Of a DNA stretch of 64,000 nt, positions 54,091 to 64,000 are shown piece by piece. The stretch lies in the NCBI GenBank assembly GCA_038496445.1, contig JALMLS010000071.1, forward strand, positions 62,001 through 126,000, given 5' to 3'. The notes below the pieces were generated by a model that had not been told where the DNA came from, did not search any database, and saw only the letters and a program-made list of their open reading frames with translations. Position numbers and translations under genes: made by a program. This stretch comes from Trichosphaerium sp. ATCC 40318 (Eukaryota > Discosea > Flabellinia > Trichosidae). The stretch's first letter is position 1. The number at the start of each line of letters is the position of its first letter.

Positions 54091-57000
54091 TCACTTCTTG
54101 GGTTTCATAAAGCTTGAAAAAAGACGTTTCATAATACCAAGCCTTGGTTGTCTTGTTTCATTATCATCATCACCTTCATCACCATCTTTAGATCCTTTTT
54201 TTTCGGCTAATAGTGTTTTTTCTCTTTCTTCTTTTTCTTTCTTTTCTTTTGCTTCTTTTTCAGCTCTTTCTTTTGCTAACTTCTCTGCAGCAATTGCTTC
54301 TTCTAATGCATCAGGTTTTCTAACATAATCAAAAGCATAGTATCCCTCAGGAGGAGAAAACTTGAATGGTTTTCTTCCAAAATTGAAGTCAGCCTCTGTC
54401 ACATATCTATTCATAGATAACCCAGGTGCTAACCCACCAGTTGTGTCAATACCAACAAAACAATTTCCTATAATAACAGTAAGCAAAGCAACAAAAATGC
54501 ATCAACACTGAAAGGCAAGGATTTTGTTCGACTTTCAAGAACATAAAAGTTATTGGTTTTGTACCTAGGTCTTTTCCATTGTGTCCAAAACCTAATGTTC
54601 GGTTATCCAAGTCTACGTAGCATTGAATAATATCTCCTTTGTTCCAATGAGACACTATAAAGGGAAGAAATAAGTAATAAATTGCACACAATAAACCACA
54701 AACAAATCAAAAAATGAAAAAAAATGAGTCCACAAGTAGAGCAGAACAAAACCAAAGGTAAAAACTAACCTTTGCTCTTTATCGGAATAATATCTTTAGC
54801 ATGCCATATAATAACTCTACCAAGATCTATACCCCATCCATACTCGTCATCACCAACACCACAACCTTTCATACGATTCATATCACAAGCAGGTCGTATC
54901 CAACCTAAAAAAAAGTCAAAACCTCCGGCTTTGTTTAAAGAAAAAAAACCAACAAAACACTGTCGGTTTAGGTATTGTATCTGTTTTATACCTATCTGCA
55001 TTACTCCGGCATCATTCAGTATCTCTACTTCATAATACCATCTACCAGTTTGTGCGAATACATTCGCTTTTCCACTTTCAAAGAACGGAAAGATATTTTT
55101 TGTACGTGTTCCTCCAGCATCAACAATAACACCTTCAGTAGCACGTTCCATAACCACGTCCTTTTCTTTATCATATTGAAAATCTCCTAAACATAATAAT
55201 CAGTGAATAATTTTCTTGTAGAGCAAATTAGAGTATAAGGAAGCCGTAAAACAACCAAAAGAAGAAATATAAGAAAAAAGGAGGAAAGCTTCCACAAGGT
55301 TCCTTTAAAAAAAAGCCTTTATGGCGAATTCTACTGCAAAGCACAAAACAATACGAGTAGTATAAAAAAGTACTAGATTAATTAAAAACTGTAAAATAAG
55401 GTTACCATCTATGACATCAATAGTTGATTTTATCCAAAAGCCTGCAATCTTTTCTGTTTCGTCCTTTTTCGCTTCCGTGCCAAAAACAGAGAGCTTACTT
55501 GCAGCCTTCCATTGTTGGTACTTAGACTTTAAGTACTCTTGTATTTGAGAAAGCTCAAAAGCATATTCAATTCGTACAGCCTCATGAGAGGCTAAGCTGT
55601 GGATAACAAACATTGCTGTGTTAAAAGTTTCACCATCAGTTTTTTTGAGTATTTTCAGCATGAACGTCAACAAGTTGAGCTTACACACTTGGAGAGCTAT
55701 ATCTTCTAAACCAAAAGAGTTAATACAACATAAAAGTAAATCATCAAAATAAATGGCAAGCGAGTTTGATAACCAAACAAACAATAGTAAGAAGAGAAAA
55801 AAAAGATAGAAAAAATTTACCTTTCAAACAAAACGTGTGGAGTAGTTGTAAAGCACTACGTTCTTTACCCGCCTCAGCGGTAACTACACAATCAACAGTC
55901 TTTTGTTGTAAATCTCCTACAGATAATTATAAGCAAACACAAGTTCTTCAACCAAAACCAGAATATCGGCTTTTTTGCAACGTACGATTATCTGTGAATA
56001 AAACAAGAAGCTCCATGATAAGACCCAAGAAGTATTGTGTCCATTTTCCATGACCTTCTATTTTTTTACGAAGAATTGTTATTCCTCCTCTATCCAGAAA
56101 CTCGCTTACACTCTGTTCTAAACAAAAAAATGTTACCGAAAAAAACTTACAAAGGAAGAAGTTGCTTTCTTTGAAAAAGAGCCGTAACACCAAGATACTT
56201 TCTCCACAATTTCCAAAACGACTGTGAAGTAAATATAGATAACATAGGAGAATTTAAGCGTACCATAATTATTCAGTACATGAGACAGGAGCTGAATACC
56301 AGCAACTTTTGATGGAAATAAAGTCAAGATTTGGAATATCATTTCATAACCTCCTTGCTCAATAAAGAACGAAATATTCCTCTCTAAGGAAAGATGAGTA
56401 TTGTAAAAAGAATTTAAAAGGTCCTTTAGACCCAAAAACCAAGAAATACGGATTTTCTCCCTAATTTTGTTTGGGCGTTGTGTTTTATCTTACCTGATAG
56501 TAAAAAGTACTCTACTAGACCACATAGCTTCCATGTGCCCTCATCATCCATCTTTTCAATACAATACTTGCAAATATCTATAGCAGATTTAAAATCATCC
56601 AAATTCGTTACACCTAAAGACTGTTATTTAGCACATGAGCAGCGGAGTCAAAAAAAAAAACTTGAATCAATCTACTAAGTCAAAAATTTGTTATGTGCTT
56701 CGTACGCTTTTCATGTAATAAGAATCCGACACCATGGTATTTCAGACGATTCATAGATGTGATTAACTAGATAAAGAAAAGTTAGAGGGCGAAGACATGA
56801 TGTAGATAAAACATACGCTATAGATATACTTTGAATCTGTTTTGTAGTGTTTTTTAAGCGCTGGAAACATTAAAGACCAAGCATCAAGATCAATAGCAAC
56901 TTTGAAAAAGTTGGGCCCCATCTCATTGCCTTCTTTGTGATCTAAACAAAACATAAGCAAACAAAGGGAAAAAAATAAACATAACAAAAAATTGCACAAG

Positions 57001-58779
57001 AAGCTGCAACCATAGTTACCAATGGCGTTGTAGTGGTTGAACACCAATGCTAACAGCTAATAAACATGATATTTTCTCACATACCATTGATAGCTATAAT
57101 ACCCAAAGCCTCACTAGCAGCTACCTTTAATTGCGTTTAGTATGGATCAATTGTAAAAAAAAAATATATTGTCGTTCAAATTTATACTTATGCCGTACTT
57201 GAACTTCAGGGTGATCACTGTTGTTCCGTACAATATCACAAAGCATCTCAGCTATCTTTTTTTCTTCAAAATATTCCCAATCATCAATACCATACGTCTT
57301 AACAGTCTTACCTACAAGCAACAAAAACGTAAGTTCATCACCTACACGGAAAAAAACAAAGCATTGTAACTGCATGTGTCTATCACGTGTGGCTATAAAC
57401 ACTTACGCATTATCTGATAGAATATTGTACTAAGAGTAGAGAGCGCGAATTGAAGCTCTTTACCACCTCCATAACGAATTTTATTCAAGATTGTATCCAA
57501 CACATTTTGCTGTAAAGGTCGCTTCAAAATGACCGATAGTCTCAACCCAAGATCAGCGAATGGATCTTGACCCAATTGAGATATATAATCAAATGTGCAT
57601 AAGTGCGATACACACCTAGATCCCTTTCCTAGAACAAGCCTAAATGATGAATTAGCGCACTTCAGAAAAAAAGTTTCACGACTTAAAAAAAAACATCTAA
57701 AAAAACGCACTTTGCTGTTGGTGCATCGACACCACCTGGAATTATATTTCTCATAAATACACCAGCATCATCTGCAATCTCAGTAGTTTGCATAGAATCG
57801 TATGTGCCAAGAGCCATTCTACATAGGAGGCCAGATTTTGCTTTCCACAAGATTTTTCCCTTTATTCCTAAACAAAAATTAGAAGCTCGGTTCCAGTTGT
57901 TTTTTGCGTACTTGAGTGTAGAATGGTCGTTTCACCATGTGTTACCCATCCTGCTATTATTAGTGGTTTATCAATATGAACATCATTTATGAATAGAGAG
58001 TCAGATAAGAGAATGACATCCCAAGGTTTAGCAGCACTTACAGAAAAAATTAGAAATTTTTTTCTGGACATGGTAAAAACTTCAATACGCACTCAATAGC
58101 ATCCTGCATCAATAAATATTTTCTTTTCGTACGCTTGGGTGTACCTTCTTCTTCATGTGGCTCTAAAGTATCATGGCTTTTACAAACAAAGGAAAACGAA
58201 GTCTACAAAATGTAAGCGAAGGTAAACAATAAAAAAATATTAATTCAATAAAAAAAGAATTCAGCATCCGTACGATTGCGCGGTACAAAAACTTCCCAGT
58301 GAGCTCAGGTATTAAACCATGATACCCTTGACCTGTAGGATCAGCCTTAATTACTTTAATAAAGTTTATCATGAGTGTTTCAAGAGCAAATGGTTTATCT
58401 TTCGGAGAAATAATTTTTTTTTTTCCTGCGTCATCTTCTTCTTTTTTCGAAGCCAGTTCTTCTTGTTCTTTGTCGAATTCTGCCACGTTTTTTTGAATGC
58501 TTTTAACGTATTGTTGGTAAACAGGCTGCCTTTTAAGCGCGTTAGAGTTTTTTAACGTCTGCAATTAGAATTAAAGTGTTTTATAACGGTTTTGCGGCCA
58601 TTCGAAGTTTCTAGCCAAAAATACAAATGAATTTCATTGATTTCAGGAGAATAAGCTTTCAGCTGTTGTGTGGAGTACTTAAATCACGCTGTAACGCGAA
58701 ATAGCTAATGTATTGTTTTATGTAAACGAAGAACTTACCAGACGTCTCTGTCGCTATCACCGACTTCCTTCCATAGCAT
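54091..58779 (-). CDS. Large helical-repeat (ARM-like) protein with C-terminal SPRY domain
   Basis: About twenty short exons read leftward. The N-terminal region has a charged coiled-coil-like stretch (near 58430-58500, Lys/Glu/Asp-rich). The middle is a long alpha-solenoid, with repeated helices such as 'SVILKRPLQQNVLDTILNKI', 'ELQFALSTLSTIFYQIM', 'GGYEMIFQILTLFPSKVAGI' and 'LLTFMLKILKKTDGETFNTA'. Near 54760-55160 lies a SPRY domain ('TGRWYYEVEILNDAGVMQIG', 'EYGWGIDLGRVIIWHA', 'GDIIQCYVDLDNRTLGFGHN'). The C-terminus is a Glu/Lys-rich coiled coil and a short basic end at TAA 54091. Such ARM/SPRY combinations act as scaffolds or ubiquitin-ligase adaptors. No RING or HECT domain is visible. The start is uncertain: ATG 58779 gives a plausible first exon but I could not connect it in phase. 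Confidence 0.75.
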
Positions 58780-59363
58780 GCAAACGCGTAATGAGTTACA
58801 TAAGCTGACGCCATCCAAACATGTTAAAATTTGCACCTACAATATACTTATTATGATGGGGATGCCACTGGGCATACTAAAAGCTCCAAAGGAAAGTAAT
58901 CAAATGGACTGGAGTCTGAGTCATCTACAGGCTCTTCTGCGTCCATCAAATCCATGCTCCTCTTATATTCGGTCAGCTTGGTTGTCTTTACAGAAATGAA
59001 TTCGCTTGACAAAAACTTTTGTAAATGGCGCCTAATTTATCCCTCGCAACGTGGTAAATGTACGTCACTTCGTCTAGGTCGTAACGTAGAGTGGAAAGGA
59101 TTGTTGAACAGTTAGCTGTTTGTATATTACAGTATGTATTGCATGCTGGACGTTTAGTGACCAACTAAAGCGAAAAGTTAAACCACTTTTGGGTTAGATG
59201 GCTTTTTTACGTTCAAACAGCTGCTTAGCTTGTAAATTGCGCGTGAACAAAAGGTAAAACAATAAAAAAACTTCAATTCCAAAGAGAGCTTACAACATCT
59301 TGAAAGAGAGTTTGAAAAAAACGCGAAAAAATGGTCTCTTGGAGACTACTGTCACTTCCAACT
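58780..59363. other. Intergenic
   Basis: Promoter region of the ARM/SPRY gene and 3' region of the kinase gene. No coding signal, and no CACGTG, in contrast to most spacers here. Confidence 0.4.
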
Positions 59364-61168
<1,805 letters not shown>

Positions 61169-61540
61169 TTTGATTTCTGGCTTTTCTCGTTTTACAGACA
61201 AAACGACTTCATGCAGACTTGTTGTTGACTATTTCTACCCTAAAATTTTTCCTTTTTTTGTTTCGTTCACTTTAATGGAGCAGCACGAGAGATTCTTCAA
61301 GCTAAACGTTCTAGCACTGGAATCTGCATCATTGTTATTGTTTTAACCACTCAGAATACTACTCGTTAACAGAAATACTATTTAGTAGTAAAAATCACGT
61401 GGAAGTTGATACGTACACTATTCCTAATACGTCGAAGCAAACAGATGCACACTTGTGAATGCAATTGCGGTACTTTAATATTTTTCATCTTATTATGTTC
61501 AGCGAGGAACCGTCTATACTTCCATGTGGTTATCTTACAG
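61169..61540. other. Promoter region of the CaM kinase gene
   Basis: CACGTG lies at 61396, about 230 bp upstream of the kinase start. No gene is seen before the repeat element begins at 61541. Confidence 0.4.
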
Positions 61541-62246
61541 GAACCAAAACATTACCGATAAGGTTTCCACACAAGTAAATAGCTACCACAGACCTGTATG
61601 AGCGTGTTTAAATACGTATTATTCGTTTTTGAGTACTTAAATTAGATTTAGTGAGTGTATCGACAATACAACCAGAAAAAGAAGTTCTCGATTAGTTGCA
61701 CGTTTTTTGAACCAAAACTTCGCTGCTACGGTTTTCACACTTGTAACTAGCTTGCACAAGCCTTTAAGAACGTTTTGAAATGTGCATTATCCATATTTGA
61801 GTAATTAAAATAGAAATTTCAGTGAAGTAACCTTCTAGAAGCTTCTATTAATACCACAATTTATTTCTGATTAGTTTTTATGGGTATAAAAAGAAACGAA
61901 AATATTGAGTAAATTGTAGTAGTTGCAGTGTGTGCACCACGCGTGGGGCTTCCTAGCCATTTGGTCGAAAACAATTTAAGGGAGTCCTCCGTCTAGCTTA
62001 GTGGGTGTATGCATTGCGAGGTGGATCCGCGAAAAGTTCCATCTTAATCCGACGTAGTGTGAAAGCTTGAATCGTTACATTAGCCAGCATGTCCTCGTAA
62101 GTAGCACGTAATTAACTTAGGAACTCGGTCTGGGCCAAGAAAATTATAAGGTCCAATACAGAGGTGAGTTCTGCCGTTAGGGAAAAGCTCTATATAAACT
62201 ATGATTAGGTACTGCATAGCAGCCTATGATCGTTCTTTTTGATACT
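61541..62246 (-). repeat. Repeated noncoding element, copy 2
   Basis: Reverse complement of 50409-51103, including the double 110-bp unit and the CCACGCGTGG palindrome (near 61938). Here it lies downstream of a ubiquitin-like gene, whereas copy 1 lies upstream of a MORN gene. Confidence 0.7.
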
Positions 62247-62542
62247 TGGCTTTCATCAGGTTTTGCACTATAAACTTGTTTACAAAAGATTACAAAACAA
62301 CATCAAAACAGCGTAGTATGGTAAGAAGTCTGCGATAGTTACACTTTAGGCAACAGAAATTGACTGATGTGATTGAATTAGAATTCCCGTCTTCTTTAAC
62401 GCACCATTGTTCTTCCCTGTCTTTCAAATTCAGAGACTGCTGCGTGTCGCCAAATGTACGAGGGTAAGGTAGTCAAGTTGTATACTATTTATTATGTCTT
62501 TCGTGTCATGAGTGCATTGATTGATTTAATCAACTTTCCGCC
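62247..62542. other. Spacer
   Basis: Between the repeat element and the end of the ubiquitin-like gene. Nothing is recognised. Confidence 0.35.
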
Positions 62543-62812
62543 TTACATTCGTATCTGAAGGAATAATATAGAACCATCTTCTACTTTATAATGCGCTAAA
62601 GTCTTGCTATCCTCTAGTTCCTTCTCAGCAAAGATAATTCTTTGTAGGTTATTTGGAATACCTACAAATGTATTAATTTACTTGATTAGAGTGTTTAATC
62701 TTGTTTTTGCACCTTCTTTGAAGTCGATTTTTACTTTTACGTTTTCAATAGTGTCACTTGGCTCCAGTTCAATTATTATCTCCCCTGTTATTGATTTTAT
62801 TGTTATCTTCAT
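62543..62812 (-). CDS. Ubiquitin-like protein without C-terminal Gly-Gly, 72 aa
   Basis: Exons 62812-62713 and 62661-62543, split at the same position as the 47594 gene by a 51-bp intron, give 72 residues. Ubiquitin core: '[10 protein letters not shown]', '[20 protein letters not shown]', '[20 protein letters not shown]' and '[13 protein letters not shown]', then TAA. One residue is missing in the first hairpin turn, the Ile44-patch neighbour AGK has become AEK, and the protein stops at 'QIRM' without any Gly-Gly tail. It therefore cannot be a conjugatable ubiquitin. The frame and splice sites are intact, so it may be a non-covalent ubiquitin mimic or a decaying copy. It is followed on the same strand by the repeat element. 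Confidence 0.75.
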
Positions 62813-63194
62813 TGGTGGCGTTCTTTGTTGATTCTACTTAAAACTAAACTTAAGGGCAGTTATCCCAATCAGTGAAGGCTATTTGGCCTAATTACCATTC
62901 TGTTAACAGTAATTTAAACACAAAAACAGCCTTAGATCCTAATCAGTGAACGCTATTTGGCCTAATTACTGTTACAATAATGTCTCAACAGTGGTCCTCT
63001 AATTTAATTAAATGCACTCGGGAGTCCCATTCTTTTTATCAAAATATGCTGATTTTTTATTTTTGCTGGATTTATGCTTAGCGGCCACCTAATTTTTCAA
63101 ATAAAAACTTACTGGTGGATTGTTACTCCAGAGCCAATTTCTTATCCCACCATGTTGGTTAGAGTGAAAATAACCTTGATTGTAAAAATCACTG
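62813..63194. other. Insertion-like spacer with short direct repeats
   Basis: The 43-base conserved leader sits at 62813-62855. Then 'AATCAGTGAAGGCTATTTGG' (62869) recurs as 'AATCAGTGAACGCTATTTGG' (62941), each followed by CCTAATTAC. This block is absent from the left inverted-repeat arm, so it is either an insertion here or a loss there. Confidence 0.45.
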
Positions 63195-64000
63195 AGATGA
63201 GTGTCAATCATTTCAGCCGGTGTTTGAATTCGTGAGACCGAAGCTCAACCTTGAAATTCATATCTTTACTGAATGTAATTTGCACAACTGCGCTTTGGTG
63301 TTTTATGTACAAATATACACGACATCAGCGCGCTATTGATAGTCACTAAGACGTTGTCTTTCCTCCAAACAATCACGTTTAGCCTGTCGTAACAGTTATT
63401 CTAGCATTCTGTTCACAGGTTTCGGTGGTGTAATGCTGTGGCTAATGCACTGTTGTTGCACAAATAGGACACTATCGGCTAATATGTTAACAAAGTTACT
63501 TAAAAAGGAAGTACACTCATTTATATTATTGTTGTTTTTAGTACATCGTTTATATACAGCGTGCTCATGTAATTCACCATTAAAATCCCAGCTCTTTTGC
63601 TCTCCGTGGCGCTTACCTTTTTTAAAAGTACATTGCTGACACCATTTACCATTAGAGTGCCATCTCTTGTACTGTCCTTCAAGCTCACCATTGACATAAT
63701 ACCGCAAGCTTGCTAGTTGACCGTTATCATACCACTCCTTGCATTCTCCCTCTTGTTTTCCATCAACAAAAGTTCTTTGTAATCCCAGTTTCCCGTTCAA
63801 GTAGACTCTCCATGACGTTGACCATGTTTCCAATATCCTCTCTCTATGATTTTTAGTTTTGAGATTACATAAGGTGGTATAGCTCTGGTTACTCTTCTTG
63901 TTTTCAGCCACATGCCGTGTTTGTTAAGATCAGAATCAAATCTTGTTCTTGCTGTGTGCTTGGATAAGAGTGCCCACGTGATATAAACTTGAACATCTAG
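63195..64000. repeat. Right arm of MORN-region inverted repeat, running off the window
   Basis: Reverse complement of 51943-52895, with scattered substitutions and indels. It extends beyond the window edge. Confidence 0.85.
63396..64000 (-). pseudogene. F-box-like/MORN-variant gene, right inverted-repeat copy, partial
   Basis: Leftward reading from the window edge gives the family N-terminal region ('WALLSKRTARTRF') and MORN-variant units ('EWYDNGQLASLRYYVNGELE', 'KRWHSNGKWCQQCTFKKGKR'). A tail ends '...ITPPKPVNRMLE' at 63396. About 10 bases are missing near 63805 relative to the left copy, which shifts the frame within the first repeat. The break is at a different place from the one in the left copy, so each copy is intact where the other is broken. 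The 5' end is outside the window. Confidence 0.75.

Noticed and set aside
54098-54328. Rightward Ser/Phe-rich open frame
   Set aside because: Antisense of the Glu/Lys coiled-coil tail of the ARM/SPRY protein.

Overview
This window is intron-rich, AT-rich (roughly 63-64 percent by eye) eukaryotic DNA. Genes are split by short GT-AG introns, often 45-60 bp, lie on both strands, and sit a few hundred bases apart. The protein set (stefin, CaM kinase with a CaMKII-like regulatory tail, GT31 glycosyltransferase, PARP, RCC1, SPRY, F-box and MORN proteins, a QueC homologue) points to a free-living protist. I cannot name the lineage. I see no rRNA, tRNA, CRISPR array or bacterial operon.

Layout. 0-4 kb: small genes (DUF4377-like, DOMON, PH domain, stefin). 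4.3-13.0 kb: two near-identical cytochrome P450 genes in a head-to-head inverted repeat, enclosing a QueC-like gene and a 15-unit F-box/LRR gene. 13.5-17.7 kb: a SPRY-RCC1-PARP fusion gene. 18.1-20.8 kb: a beta-helix type I surface protein, divergent from nicotinate phosphoribosyltransferase (21.1-23.8 kb). 24.2-36.3 kb: F-box-like proteins, a broken LRR copy, an EGF/multi-TM protein, F-box-like/MORN-variant proteins and a second mucin-stalked surface protein. 36.7-40.8 kb: a secreted GH3 glycosidase with an N-terminal ricin-type lectin. 40.9-47.9 kb: more MORN proteins, a second EGF/multi-TM gene in inverted orientation, LRR debris and an unusual ubiquitin gene. 48.5-49.7 kb: GT31. 50.4-53.9 kb and 61.5-64.0 kb: inverted copies of a mobile-looking segment carrying MORN and ubiquitin-like genes. 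Between them lie two housekeeping-type genes (ARM-like/SPRY and CaM kinase).

Two classes of gene are interleaved: conserved metabolic and signalling genes, and fast-duplicating families (F-box/LRR, F-box-like/MORN, ubiquitin-like, EGF-7TM, P450) present as intact, truncated and frameshifted copies, often in inverted pairs. The recurring themes are ubiquitin pathway adaptors (F-box), non-standard ubiquitins, and cell-surface proteins.

The most striking sequence-level signal is the hexamer CACGTG. I counted about 55 copies by eye, where base composition predicts about 7. Several coding regions show single-base frame breaks next to short homopolymers, so some apparent pseudogenes, and the ubiquitin C-terminal extension, could be sequence errors.
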